Assembly: GCF_000143415.4 (NCBI RefSeq)
Contig: NW_003314295.1
Span: 1,467,834 to 1,531,833, forward strand
DNA from: Selaginella moellendorffii
Taxonomy: Eukaryota > Streptophyta > Lycopodiopsida > Selaginellales > Selaginellaceae
DNA length: 64,000 nt
Reading direction: 5' to 3'
This document shows positions 34,990 to 47,095 of this stretch, in pieces; position 1 is the first letter of the stretch; each line of letters opens with the position of its first letter. The notes below the pieces were generated by a model that saw only the letters and a list, made by a program, of their open reading frames with translations, made no database searches and was not told the DNA's origin. The position numbers were made by a program, and so were the translations under genes.

Positions 34990-35215
34990 CCATCTTACCT
35001 CTTAGTTGTGAAGTTGATCATCAAATTGAGTTTCCTTTGGGTTCTAAGCCACCAATAAAGGTTCCATATCATTTGAATATCAAGAAAAAGACTGAACCTA
35101 AGAAGCAACTCATAAAACTTCTTGACAAATATCATAGTAAGTCACCTTATAGGGATGGTACTATAAGGATGTACATTGATTACAAGCTCTTAGACTAAAA
35201 GTATAGTGAAAATTG
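34990..35215 (+). pseudogene. Decayed gypsy reverse-transcriptase fragment
   Basis: One frame reads VDHQIEFPLGSKPPIKVPYH, then EPKKQLIKLLDKYHSKSPY, then RDGTIRMYIDYKLLD. This is the N-terminal RT signature of Ty3/gypsy elements (IDH-x-[24 protein letters not shown]) with a deletion between SKSPY and RDG. It is strongly AT-shifted. Confidence 0.75.
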
Positions 35216-35997
35216 TACTAAACTTCATTTAACAATGTAGGAGTTAAATATGAGGAGTTAGTGCTTATAAAGGATTTGAGAGTGTACCAAACTCTAATGC
35301 AATAGGTTTAAAATTTTGGCTCTAAATTCAAATGTATAATTTACAACAGTTATTAGTGTGGGCTTTGGTGGTTTGAAGAAGGAGTTTATATTTTTAGGAA
35401 GGCCTCATAAATTTAGTTTCATCATTTTTTACTCTACATGCTTTAAGAGACCACTTGCAAAAAGGTGACCACTCTAGAAGATTAGAGCTTAATAAGTATG
35501 ATTGCTTATTTTGATAATGGAGAGGTCTATTTGAATAACTCTTTTTCTTGAAAAAAATTATAAGCCTCTTGTAGTGCACATAGTTTTCACCTATTATCCT
35601 ATGGTAATTTACTATAGGATAACCATGGAGCAGAATATAGCCCTTAAACATGTGTGCAAAGGGCAATAGAGTGAAACTAAGTTTTAAAGCCTTAAGTTAT
35701 TAAATTAAGGGAAAGACTTAATTATAAACTCAAATGTTTAGCGAATGAAGGAATTTGAGCATAAAGCAACTCTTAAGCATATAGCCAAAATCGAAGAAGT
35801 AAGAGCATGAAATGATATTAAAATAATCCTAGAGTATCTAGCATCCTAATGCTAAGACCAAAATGCAAAATGGAGCCAAATGAAATTTGACATTATTTTA
35901 GTATACCAATGACCTAACATAAGGATATAAATACTTCATTAGGTAGCATAATATAGAGTTTTGGGTTAAATCTAAGCCAAATGTAAAAAAAGACAAA

Positions 35998-36182
35998 CAT
36001 GTTGAATTTAATCTTCTGGGAGGTCATCTAGTCTAATATTATTTAAATTAAGGACACTTAACCCAAATATCCTAAAACCCTTAACTGATTAGAAAAAAAA
36101 AAGCACTTTTATTCATAGGCTCTTTCCTTTTATATTTAAACCCTTATAGACCGTTGTTCCCTTTTGGTTGCTTATACATACT
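35998..36182. repeat. Decayed solo TRIM LTR
   Basis: The order of landmarks in the 195-bp TRIM LTR at 9999 is retained (GAGGTCA, ACTATT, GGACGCTTAACC, ACCCTTAACTGATT, GTTGCTTA) with many C-to-T and G-to-A changes. Confidence 0.65.
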
Positions 36183-37698
36183 TAACAAAGAGTTAAACTA
36201 TATTCTAAATTAAACCTTCCCACTATCCCTACTATATATTTGGAACCCCTTAAATGCCTTTATATGAAAGCATGCTTTTAGCTTTCATCCTAGTCTTAGG
36301 AATTAGTCTTTAGAGTAATCACAAAAATTTACTTAATATAAAATGGTGTTAGATTGTGAATTTAGACAATTCTATAGATATGCTCAACTAGTAATTTAGA
36401 TACTTTTCTATAAATAGCTTATAGGAAGTAACATATGTAGCATGATAGTAAGAGTGTATTGGTAAGCTATCATATAATGAATATTAATTCAACATTAGTA
36501 AGTGCAAGTAGTTTTTTTATCCCAGACCAAGTATGCTCAGCAAGAAACAAATGCTTACTTTATACTTATCTAGCATAAATATATAGATGATAATCAATTT
36601 CTCAACTAATTTGGGTGGAAACTAATAAAGGGAACAGATAGTACCAGGCTCGTTAATAGATAAATTTTGATATCTACAATCACATTTAAAATACCTCTAC
36701 TCAAAGAACCAAATCAATAGAAACACATTAGAATATAATTGTCTTGTAGAAGTGATAATAATTCGAAAGCCTTTCCTGGCTGGCACGAAAGGTAATTAGA
36801 GCTATGCATAAATCTGATCCTCGTCTGAGGAAACAAAATAAGAACAGCAAAATAATATCATCATTTCTCACTGTTGGCTATGTCAAGAAAGTGGGAAGGA
36901 AACTCTCACCAGTGGGAGAATATCTTTGGGATCTTTTAGAAATGGCTGCACTAGAATCACTCTCTAATGTACATTCTTAATGTGCAAAAACCCATTATCC
37001 ACACAGTGGAATCGTTTGCCTTTCACACATGCAAAGCCACTATTACACAGAATTACATTAGTACCTTTACTTTTAATGTTACCTACCCCACTGACTATGA
37101 CTGGAGAATCAGTTTTATGCTCAGCTAAGCAAACTTAGAGTTAGGCTATGGGATGACGAGTAGATATTCTTCTATAATCGTTTCTTTCTGCCAGTCTCTG
37201 CTGATATGGCCCAACTACTCCCAAAAGCACGAAGAAAACCATCAGCAAGGCTTGGTGATCAAACACAACGCAAACCAACAATACGCTACAAACTCCGTCA
37301 CTGCATTTCTCTTCAAAGAAGTTGCTCGACTTGCAAATATACAAACTCCGGTAACCTTGAGCTTCGTAGAGCCATTCTTTTCAGTCATTGTTTTGCTACT
37401 GCGCAATGTCATGGGGTGTGGCTTAACAATTGGTCCCATACTAGCGTCAGGACGGTAGATTGTGGAATGCCTCAGCTTTCAATGCACAAATATGGTATGT
37501 ACCACTCATTTTCGCTTCTCATCGTTGGCTTTTACTAGCATTCGCAAAATGTGTGGAACACAAGATATCGACACCAATGGTCTATAAAATGCCCATTAAT
37601 CAACAGCTTTCCACGGATACATAGAGTCCCCGGGTGTACAAAATTTCGGCCATAGTAGCAGTGACGAAAAGAATGATAGCAGCAAATTCACAGCCTTT

Positions 37699-40600
37699 TT
37701 ACGTGAAGATGGTGATCACGTCTCTCCTGTAGCCACGGACCATTAGCAGCCTGGGAATGCCATCGACGAGGAGGTCCATGTACTCCATGTAGCAATATGA
37801 GGGATGCTTGGGAGGTGGCGGCGGCAAGCTGACCAGCACCACGGCCGCCATTCTCGAGTATCTCATGATGATTGAGTTGAGCTTGAGGCTGGTGTAGAGG
37901 AACTTGTTAACTTGCTGCTCGTTGTAAGAGTGCTGGACCTCGTCCTCGATCGACGCAGCTTTCTTCTTGAGCTCGGCAGACCTGTGAGCAATCCTCTTCC
38001 TGGCCTTGGAGAAGGCCTCCATTGCGTCCTCCCGTCCAGTGTCCACGCCACGGTCCTCCTGGTGAGCCTCCCACGACTTCATCGTCACCACAATCACCTC
38101 GGCTTGCATGCGCAGGTCATACAAGAACTTCTTCACGTCGGCCTTGAGCTCCTCCGCCTCGGTGTCCTCCTCCGAGATGCAAAAGACTTGAATCTTACAG
38201 CTCTCGAAGCTGTCCTTTGCTCGGAGGAGCTGGGAGAGGAGCAGCATGAGGCCACCGTCGCGGACGATCCAGTAGAGGTCGATGGTTCCATACTGCTTCT
38301 GGTATTCGCCCGGCCACTCGTCCAGCCCCTTGACGATCACCACGGCCTTGTTTGCGATGGAGCAGTCGTTGATAATGCTTACGAAAACATCGGAGACGCG
38401 GCCATGCTGTTCGTCCCTCCAGATCTCAGGATATCTCATGCAGACGATGTTTGGCTTGAGGTTGCCAAGTCCCATAGTCTGTACAATACCCCGGAACCCC
38501 TCGCAGACATCCTTCGCAATGATCACCTCGGCCACCCCTTCGCAGTTCTTGTAGTCGATGTAAGTTCCAAGTAATCGACACGCCTGACGTGCCTCGTCTA
38601 CCTTATCTATATACTCTCCCTCCGAAATGGAAACGAATATGGACATACCGCGGCCCTTCTTCTTCATGCAGTTGGCAAAGTCGGCGAGTTTGGGATGGCA
38701 TGGAACGTCTTGTGGCAAAATCCCCCAAGGCTTGCAAAATATAAGTGGAATGGGATACCAGTTTTTCGGGTGGACGTTGTTTGCTGCAGAAGTAACAATA
38801 TTTTAAAGAGTTTGAAGATAGAAAAAAGCTTACCTCCTAAGGAACGAAGACTTCTTAAAGCAAGCTGAAAGTAAGCACTTTTAAAACCATCACCCCAGTC
38901 TCCTGCTTTGCCTTTCAAGCTAACGTAATAATATATGAGACTTGCCAACGCGAGTGATACAGTTGTGAAAATCCAGGATATTAAAAACATTATAACTGTA
39001 ATCAAGATAAACACTGTTACAGGTAACTTCAGTAATTGGTAAAAGTATGTACCTATGCACAATAGAGCACCCAGGAGCGAAAAGCTCCAGTGATGAAATT
39101 TCCACCGAGGACGCCAGCTTGGAGCATCAAGTAAGTCGAGCAAAAGACAGGAAAGATTAACTCCCGCATAGCACAAGAGAAAGAACATGGTAATAACGGG
39201 AGAGATGAGGTCGAGATCACCAATGATGACGCAGCTTGAACATATGAACATGGTGAAAAGCGTTGCCAAATGAGGCTCGACCCCGTCTGGTGCCTTGAAA
39301 TATTTCAAAACTGGGAGTATGTCGTCATTTGCAATAGCAGCTAGCAGCCTTGGCGCACCGGTTAAACTTTGAAGAGCTGCGCCAAGTGTCGAAAGGATAA
39401 TGCCAACTTGAACGACTGCGGGAACAGGCCAAGCTAATGTCGCGGTCAGCAATCTAGATAACCAAAAAAAAAAAAAAAAGAATTTGTTGGCCATACAAAC
39501 ATACAAATAGAGTTTTCTCAATGCATACCGATTTGTTAAGAGTTCTTCACGGTTTGCCACAGAGCCAAACATGATGGCTGAAATTAAATAAAGACATGTC
39601 GTGGAGGCAATGGCTAGCAAAGTTCCCACCGGTATAGAACGCTGTGTATCTCTCAGAGATGCAGAGCGATTGGAGCCAGCCATAATACCAGTAACTGCCG
39701 GGAAGAAAAGCCCCAGTAGGTCCCTGAAAAACAAAGAAGTCACGCAAAAGATAACGGCGTCCGACAAACAGAAACTAAAAGCATGCGATATAGAATTTGA
39801 CGAAATAGAAAGAAAACGATTCATGCATTCCCTAGCAAACCAGATGAAAAACGCGACGACACATACTCAAAATTCCAGTATATGATACCATCTGGCGCAG
39901 GAATTCCAGCTCTGTTGGTACGCTGGTACTCGGGACCCCAGTTAGCATGGAGTGTTCTCCATCTGAGGCCCGTCACTCCCGCTGGACATCACAGATATTA
40001 GAACGGCTCAATAAACATTTGATTGCTTACATGGATCACCACGTCGAGGAGCAGCAAAGATACCAATAAAGATGAGGAAAACGGATAATAAAACTGGAAT
40101 AAGAAAAGCCGGGGCCACTCTGTTGATGATCTTCACACCTCCAAAGACGATAAGACATAAGATAATTGTCACAATTACTCCATACACTTGAAGGTCATGC
40201 AAACTGGGACTTTTTAATATCTCAGGACTCGAGCCTGCTGCAGCTGGTGCTAGTTGTGTCACGCTTTCTGCACATGAAAAAATCAAGCAAGTTAAAAACA
40301 CGCAAAAGAATAGAAAGGGAATTCTTGAGATTTACTAGCCTTGAAATATGCCGGCCCCAGGAAGAGCATCCAGAAAAGTTTCTACTGCACCTAAAATATA
40401 CCTAAGAAGTGTCCAGTTATGATCGAACAATCAAGGACAGGGGAACACTTACAGTGATCCAGCAACCGCATTTCCAAGGAAAAAGCAAAGCCCAATACTA
40501 ATACCGACTTCCGGACCAAGAGCTCGACCAATCAGATAATACGGTCCGCCACCCTATAAAGCAGTGCTTAACCAAAAGAAAAACTGTCGCAACGCAAAAT

Positions 40601-41392
40601 TTCGAACCTTCATCGCGCCATTGGTGGCTATGGCGCTCAGCGAGATCCCAGTCAAGAATGTGCATAAGCAGCACAAAGAGACGAGCACCAAACTCTGTCC
40701 AATTCCAGCAAGGCCTACAATCCTGGATATCGTCACTGAATAGCATCACCAAATCTTAATACAACTCGGAGAAAACTTACCACGAAAAACGGATGTAGAA
40801 AATAATTCCTAGAATGTTTTGAAGACAAGGTACAAAGACTCCCATGAGTGTTCCAAGCTTTGCACCGCGAGGCTGAAAATTAATTTTTTTCAAGACAAGA
40901 ACATGAGCGAACAGTGGATTTCGACGTACCCGAGGACGGCCAAGCGTGATAGCAATCTCTTCTCCAGCCCTGGGACTAAAAGCTTGTGGTGGCTGCTGGC
41001 CTCCCATACTGAGGTAAGACACTTGAGTTCTATAGGACATAGAAAAATTAGACGCCTTGCACATACCTTTTGAGCCCGACCACATCGACGAGCGAATCAA
41101 TCTCGAAAAGCTCCAGCTTTGTTTCTCTCTCGGTTTGATCAAAAATCTCGTCAGTCGGAGACACCGGCCCATCATCTTGATCAAAGCGAGCATTTTGACT
41201 GGATCTGCCAGTATTGACCGGCCTGGTGGATGCGGATTGCGTGAATTCCAGAAAGTTTTCGCACAAGACTTACTTAATCCCCGCTGGTACTTCCAGATCC
41301 ACGACATCGAGCTCGCCATTCGCTCGTGGCGATTCCCGCCGCCCGGTCGCATTGGCGTCGTCGGCGTCGCCGCCGCCCTTCTCCACTCCCAT
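37699..41392 (-). CDS. CCC1: Cation-chloride cotransporter
   Basis: Thirteen exons (41392-41274, 41222-41067, 41029-40930, 40872-40781, 40722-40608, 40553-40453, 40401-40340, 40267-40031, 39981-39867, 39723-39529, 39453-39053, 38995-38834, 38783-37699) give 979 codons, close to the plant CCC1 length. Visible family blocks are [69 protein letters not shown] and [16 protein letters not shown], then the long cytosolic C-terminus ending in [12 protein letters not shown]. The protein is a twelve-pass carrier that moves K+/Na+ together with Cl- across endomembranes or the plasma membrane. Introns are 37-143 nt. The intron after 40340 uses a GC donor (CAAG|GCTAGT). The intron at 38996-39052 is 57 nt with no stop, so it reads through. 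The gene diverges from the neighbouring 41929 gene. Confidence 0.95.
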
Positions 41393-41928
41393 CGCCCCTG
41401 ATCTAAACCCTCATTCGATCCCGGCCTGGAATGCGCCAATTTGGATCGAGATTACGCGTGAGCAGCTACCTGGATCGCCAGGGGCAGCAGCTGCGCCGCA
41501 AGATCCGACCGCGACAGCGACGCGACCGCGACACGGCGAGGTGCTCGTTCCTAGGGTTTAACAAACATCCCAGAGAAACATCCTAGGGCACGAACGGCAC
41601 TGTACGGCCGGGTTGAATTTCAAAACCCGCGCGCCTAAAATGTTCTAAGGGCAGAGATCGCAAATGATTCTATTGCGAGATAGCGCATTGCCGAATTGGA
41701 GGCGTTAATCGCGTCATTCAAGCACGGCCTCTTGATCGTCGGAGATGAAGAAGTATAGCTTTTGGACACAATCGGGAAGAAAACGCGCTAGGGCAAGAGT
41801 CGAGGAGCGATCATCCAGATGATCACAAGCACCAACGGCGCTGTACGGCGTGACCCTTTCTCTTTGCAGAAACGCGCGCGCCTTTAAAACCATAAACGTG
41901 TGGGCATTGCTCTTCGCTAGGCTAAGAT
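41393..41928. promoter_or_regulatory. Bidirectional promoter region between CCC and the DUF7796-like gene
   Basis: Start codons of the two divergent genes are 536 bp apart. An imperfect direct repeat of about 60 bp occurs near 41585-41645 and 41828-41890 (ACGGC-CTGTACGGC core, then CGCGCGCCT and a TTTAAAA-like end). A telo-box type AAACCCTA (minus strand, 41552-41559) faces the CCC gene. Which start sites use which element is inference. Confidence 0.5.
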
Positions 41929-43266
41929 ATGCGGTCTTCGCAGGGTAAAAGAGTGGCTCCTTTCATCTTGCTCGCCGCGATTTGCCTGGTTTTCCATGGA
42001 GTGGATCGCCTGTCGTCCCGGTTGCGATCAACGAGACTGGCCTTCTTCGTCCACAATCAGCAAGGGAATCCTCGCGCACACAAGCTTGCGGTATGCGCCG
42101 TTTCAGAAAAAAAAACATGATGGAATTCTCGTGTTCTTTCAGGATCCCCGGGTCGCAATTTGTCTTGTAGGTGGAGCCAGAGCCTTCGAGATCACTGGAC
42201 CAAGCATAGTGGACCAAATCCTCCACGTCTACGGCAACAATTCGGATGTGTTCCTCCACGCGCCGCTGGACGAGAACACTTACAAGCTCTTCCTGCTGGG
42301 CAGGGGCGCTAGATCGAACAGAAATTCTTCGTCCTCGCGGTTGGCAGCAGCGCGGATCTTCGATCAAACACCCATGCCCGAGCTTGACTTTCGCAAGCAA
42401 GTCCTCACATCCGATGGGATTCAAGTAAGCTCTCGGTACTTTGTTTTTAGCTTTGGCCACCTTCTTTCCAAACTTTTCGTGACATCTCGCAGGGATTACT
42501 GCAATATTTCAATCTCGTCGAGGGCTGCTGGGATCTCATCACGAAACACGAACGTCGTCATGGTTTCCAGTACGATTGGATCATAAGAACAAGGCTGGAT
42601 GGCTACTGGAGTGCCCCTATGCCGCCCATCTCCACCTTCGATGGCGCCCACTACACTATCCCATACGGCTCCCAATTCGGCGGCCTCAACGACAGGTTAG
42701 GCATCGGCACTCGCAACTCCAGCCGCATCGCTCTCCACCGCCTCCAATGCCTCGATCGCCTCCACGCAAACGGATTCCAGCGCCTAAATTCCGAGAGAGC
42801 ATTCAAGGCGCAGCTCCAAATCACGCACACCAGCGTCCAGCTCAAGAAATTCCCCTTTTGCGTGGTGAGCGCGAAGAAGTACGATTGGCCACCCAGGGAA
42901 TGGGGCGTGCCTGTGATGACCATGGCGAGCAAAGGACCTCTAAATGGAGCGAAGTGTCGTCCATGCCGGGCGAAGATCAGAGGAGAGGAAGCTCGTGCCA
43001 TCACCGAGGCACTAAACAGGGGGTGGAGCTGGAGTGGACCTAACGAAGGGGTGGAGCTTTGCGATGCCACGGGGGACTGGGATGCTGACTGGGAGGCTGT
43101 CTATGACAACGTGGTTGGTCAGTGCAGTCAATTGGAGAGGTTGCGGGTGTCTCGCCTGGGGACGCTAGATGAGTGTGTGGAGAGATTGACCGAGTTTGAG
43201 AGAATGTGGGGTGAATGGGATGCTCCTTCTCCTGCTAGTATTTGTGAAAGGAAGTTTATGATTTGA
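41929..43266 (+). CDS. Type II membrane-anchored Golgi-type protein, DUF7796-like
   Basis: Exons 41929-42090, 42143-42424 and 42493-43266 encode 405 residues with frame kept. A single hydrophobic segment at about residues 10-27 (FILLAAICLVFHGVD) suggests a type II signal anchor. The luminal part starts with RVAICLVGGARAFEITGPSI, continues with NNSDVFLHAPLDENTYKL and DWIIRTRLDGYW, and ends with a Trp/Cys-rich tail (WPPREWGVPV, CRPCRAK). This resembles plant proteins annotated with DUF7796, which look like glycosyltransferases (GG-AR near the start, RLDGYW in place of a DxD). The enzymatic role is unproven. The last exon's 3' part is duplicated at 45526-45897, and a decayed copy lies at about 61.4 kb. 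Confidence 0.75.
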
Positions 43267-43338
43267 TCAAGCTTCTTTTTCTGGTGGAAGTGACTAAGAT
43301 ACGGAAAAATAGTATGATTAATGCTTTATTTCATAACC

Positions 43339-43560
43339 TTAGGATTTCATTACAAGTAACAAAAACAAGCAAATTGCATCATCACAATTGCATATAAGAC
43401 ATGGAACAAGACAATAATATGGAGGGCATATATCCACTGTTATTAAAGGATGTAAAACTCCATTTTTACAGAGCTTGCTTGCTAGCAAAATACTCAAGTT
43501 TCCATCTCTAGAACTTGTAACAAGAGTAAAAGTCATCAGAAAAAAACATTAAAATATATA
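43339..43560 (-). pseudogene. 8-cysteine peptide pseudogene (unit 1)
   Basis: The minus frame reads MTFTLVTSSRDGNLSILLAS, then KNGVLHPL and ICPPYYCLVPCLICNCDD, clearly homologous to the intact peptides. It lacks an in-frame start (TAA upstream within the former signal peptide) and is frameshifted at the end (CLFLLLVMKS), losing the last cysteines. It is divergent from the intact gene at 44208, with about 650 bp between. Confidence 0.75.
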
Positions 43561-44207
43561 GTGTTTAAATGGCAGTGCATAGAATATGGAAAAAGAATAT
43601 AGAATCTCACTATCCTAATATTAGTATATGGCATCTTAGGTGTATACTTAATTATTTTGTAAAGGTTTATTCAATAGTAAATTAAACTTATAATTTATTT
43701 TCATATGTCATATGTAAAGTTTTATTTTTTGCTTTCAAAGTAACAAACAATACTGCTGATAATTTAGGAAAAAGGCCCCTTCCAACAACACAAATATAGA
43801 ACAAAATATTTAGAGGATTTTGAAAAAAATGTTATTATTCCATCAACTTATTAGTTCTACCTTAAATTTTGACTAAATATGCAAGAGATTTATTGTACAA
43901 GGGTGTTCTCTTACACTCATATTACCATGTACTAAGTATGGAAAACAAAGCATTTATTTATTTGATATAAAATGAATTATGATTTATCTTTATTTGCTCG
44001 TAAAGGAAAAAAAATTAACATTGCTAAATACAAAAACTTATGATGTTTTTAAAGAAATAGCTATTTTATATTAGAAAAGGACATAAAAAAGATCAAGATA
44101 AAGTCTATAGCCAACTGTATTTACCAATGCTAGCCTTTTGTTTCTTTCCACTATATTACTATATAAGAGCTTGTCTGCTTGAAATTAATTCATTCAAGTC
44201 TTAAGAA

Positions 44208-44432
44208 ATGGTGTTTTCTACTCATATTATCTGTGTTTTCTTGATGATTTTTACTGTTGTTGCAAGTTCTAGAGATGCAACCCCAAGTATTATTCCAGCA
44301 AACAAGCTCCCTGAGGGTGGTGGAGTTTTACATCCTTTAACAGTGGGTTGCCAATGCTCTCCATATTATTGTCCTGATCCATATGGTGTTTGCAATTGTG
44401 ACGGGAATTGTGCTTGCTTTTGTTACTTTTAA
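44208..44432 (+). CDS. Small secreted 8-cysteine peptide (paralog 2)
   Basis: The frame encodes 74 residues: a signal peptide (MVFSTHIICVFLMIFTVVAS), a linker with EGGGVLHPL, and C-x-C-x4-C-x6-C-x-C-x3-C-x-C-x-C at the C-terminus (last cysteines in CNCDGNCACFCYF). It is nearly identical to the copy at 46871; in the mature region they differ at VGCQCSP versus VSCQCSS. An AT-rich promoter with CTATATAAG lies about 50 bp upstream of the ATG. The family is not one I recognise. Confidence 0.8.
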   Translation: MVFSTHIICVFLMIFTVVASSRDATPSIIPANKLPEGGGVLHPLTVGCQCSPYYCPDPYGVCNCDGNCACFCYF

Positions 44433-45525
44433 CAAATATTCAAAGAACTAAAGGATTAATCACAAAATAATACTAATTTTTCATTTACAAAAGCTGTATC
44501 AATATTTCTGCATTATTTGTCAATTTGTATTAGAGCATCCCATTCACCCTACATTCTCTCAAACTCAATCAATCCAAACACTCACAACCTTTCTAGTTGA
44601 CTAGCCATGTCCCATGTTGACTGCCTCTTAGTCCCCATCTCCAGCCCAGAGCTTGTATCCTCTAATTTTCGCTGGGCATGGATTCTCTGCTCAAGTTGAA
44701 GATAAACTCTTCTGAATGCAACATGTGTCCACAACCAAGAGGGAATGGTGCATTAAATGTTGGATCCTAGCGGTTTCAAGACTAGTAGAAGTCATGCAGA
44801 AAGGTGCTCAATTAGGCAAAGGCTTGATGCTGTTGGAGCCAATAATTTGGTAGGCCTTGAGTTTGGGGCTAAGGGCTATAGCATATGAGACATAACATTC
44901 TTTTTCTTTTTCATAGTTTCCAGGATAAATTAAACTGCCTTCAGCTTCACTAGGCTACTATGTATCCAATGCCACAATCGAAACACTTCCCCAATTTAAG
45001 GTCCTCTATTCGTTTTGCCTTCTCCTGGGGTGTCATCTCTTTCCACATTGATTGTACAGCAGTGAAATAGTGTCTCTCATGTTAAAGTATAAGTAACAGA
45101 CATAAACGCTATTGCAAAACTGGTATAATAATGGGGCCTTTCAGCATCTTTTTGGCACCCAATTGGAGATATATAAGTAATGGTAATTATAATAGTAATT
45201 TTCCATTATTGCAGTTGTTTCCCCTTTCTTGCTAAAATCATCTATTTCTTCCAATGTGTATATAGTGGTAAGTTTGTTGTAAAAAAGCAACTTTGATTAT
45301 TTTACAGTAAATAACTTTATGAAATGGACTTATGAAGTTGTTGTTCTCTTCATATAATCAACTTCAAATTCTCCTAGAAAATGTATGTATCAAGCTTTTG
45401 CAATGGCATATTTGATCTTCATTGCACTCAGAGCATGTTCCCCACCAAAGGATTTGGAGAGCTACTAGAAGATCCACAGTGATGTTGAAGCTCTTTGTCA
45501 CTAGTGAATGCCTTTGCAAAATGCC
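44433..45525. other. Spacer of duplication unit 1
   Basis: No gene is recognised. The sequence is repeated downstream of the second peptide gene (47096-47618 and 51309-51886). Confidence 0.6.
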
Positions 45526-45897
45526 AGGGAATGGGGCGTGCCTGTGATGACCATGGTGAGCAAAGGACCTCTAAATGGAGCGAAGTGTCGTCCATGCCGG
45601 GCGAAGATCAGAGGAGAGGAAGGTCGCACCATCGCCGAGACGCTAAACAGGGGGTGGAGCTGGAGTGGACCCAACGAAGGGGTGGAGCTTTGTGATGCCA
45701 CGGGGGACTGGGATGCTGACTGGGAGGCTGTCTATGACAACGTGGTTGGTCAGCGCGGTCAATTGGAGAGGTTGCGGGTGTGTCACCTGGGAACTCTAGA
45801 CGAGTGTGTGGAGAGATTGACCGAGTTTGAGAGAATGTGGGGTGAATGGGATGCTCCTTCTCTTGCTAGTATTTGTGAAAGGAAGTTTATGATTTGA
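45526..45897 (+). pseudogene. Truncated copy of the DUF7796-like last exon
   Basis: It matches 42897-43266 almost base for base and reads EWGVPVMTMVSKGPLNGAKC through to CERKFMI and a stop. It lacks the membrane anchor and all upstream exons. It is a by-product of the tandem duplication. Confidence 0.88.
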
Positions 45898-45988
45898 TTA
45901 GAATGATATCTTATTTACAAGCTTCTTTTTCTGGTGGAAGTGACTAAGATACGGAAAAATAGTATGATTAATGCTTTATTTCATAACC

Positions 45989-46210
45989 TTAGGATTTCGT
46001 TACAAGTAACAAAAACAAGCAAATTGCATCATCACAATTGCATATAAGACATGGAACAAGACAATAATATGGAGGGCATATAGCCACTGTTATTAAAGGA
46101 TGTAAAACTCCATTTTTACAGAGCTTGCTTGCTAGCAAAATGCTCAAGTTTCCATCTCTAGAACTTGTAGCAAGAGTAAAAATCATCAGAAAAAAACATT
46201 AAAATATATA
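45989..46210 (-). pseudogene. 8-cysteine peptide pseudogene (unit 2)
   Basis: It is a near-identical duplicate of 43339-43560, with the same missing start and the same frameshifted end (CLFLLLVTKS). The lesions therefore predate the duplication. Confidence 0.75.
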
Positions 46211-46870
46211 GTGTTTAAATGGCTCTATGAGTGCATAGAATATGCAAAGAGAATATATAATTTCATTATGCTAATATTAGTATATGGCATCTTAGGTGTA
46301 TACTTGGACCTCACAGCTTTAATTATTTTGTAAAAGGTTTATTTAATAGTAAATTAAGCTTATAATTTATTTTCATATGTCATATGTAAAGTTTTATTTT
46401 TTGCTTTCAAAGTAACAAATAATACTGCTGATAATTTGGGAAAAAGGCCGCTTCCAACAACACAAATATAGAACAAAATATTTAGAGGATTTTAAAAAAA
46501 AAATTATTATTCCATCAACTTATTAGTTCTACCTTAAATTTTTTGACTAAATGTGCAAGAGATTTATTGTACAAGGGTGTTCTCTTACACTCATATTACC
46601 ATGTACTAAGTATGGAAAACAAAGCATTTATTTTATTTGATATAAAATGAATTATGATTTGTGGTAAAGGAAAAAAATTAACATTGGTAAATACAAAGGC
46701 TTTTGATGTTTTTAAAGAAATAGCTATTTTATATTTAAAAAGGACATAAAAAATATCAAGATAAAGTTTATAGCCAACTGTATTTACCAATGCTAGCCTT
46801 TTGTTTCTTTCCACTATATTACTATATAAAAGCTTGTTTGCTTGAAATTAATTCATTCAAGTCTTAAGAG

Positions 46871-47095
46871 ATGGTGTTTTCTACTCATATTATCTGTGTT
46901 TTCTTGATGATTTTTACTGTTGTTGCAAGTTCTAGAGATGCAACCCCAAGTATTATTCCAGCAAACAAGCTCCCTGAGGGTGGTGGAGTTTTACATCCTT
47001 TAACAGTGAGTTGCCAATGCTCTTCATATTACTGCCCTGATCCATATGGTGTTTGCAATTGTGACGGGAATTGTGCTTGCTTTTGTTACTTTTAA
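46871..47095 (+). CDS. Small secreted 8-cysteine peptide (paralog 3)
   Basis: The frame encodes 74 residues with the same signal peptide and eight-cysteine spacing as 44208-44432. Upstream sequence is also duplicated, including CTATATAAAAGC about 45 bp before the ATG, so both copies probably share regulation. It sits immediately upstream of the Harbinger-like insertion. Confidence 0.8.
   Translation: MVFSTHIICVFLMIFTVVASSRDATPSIIPANKLPEGGGVLHPLTVSCQCSSYYCPDPYGVCNCDGNCACFCYF

Larger units (their letters stand above)
33953..37698. other. Gene-free stretch of decayed retroelement relics
   Basis: Very AT-shifted copies of elements seen intact elsewhere can be traced here: a gypsy RT piece, a TRIM LTR (about 35998-36182), a chromovirus LTR block (about 36205-36290) and outer-LTR hairpin sequence (about 35585-35625). 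At about 36480-36690 there is an inverted stretch resembling the outer LTR 5' part. The region from 36.7 to 37.7 kb shows nothing I recognise. Confidence 0.55.

Noticed and set aside
37141-37538. Overlapping frames of 65-110 codons downstream of the CCC gene
   Set aside because: No domain, signal peptide or paralog supports them; this is probably CCC 3' flanking sequence.
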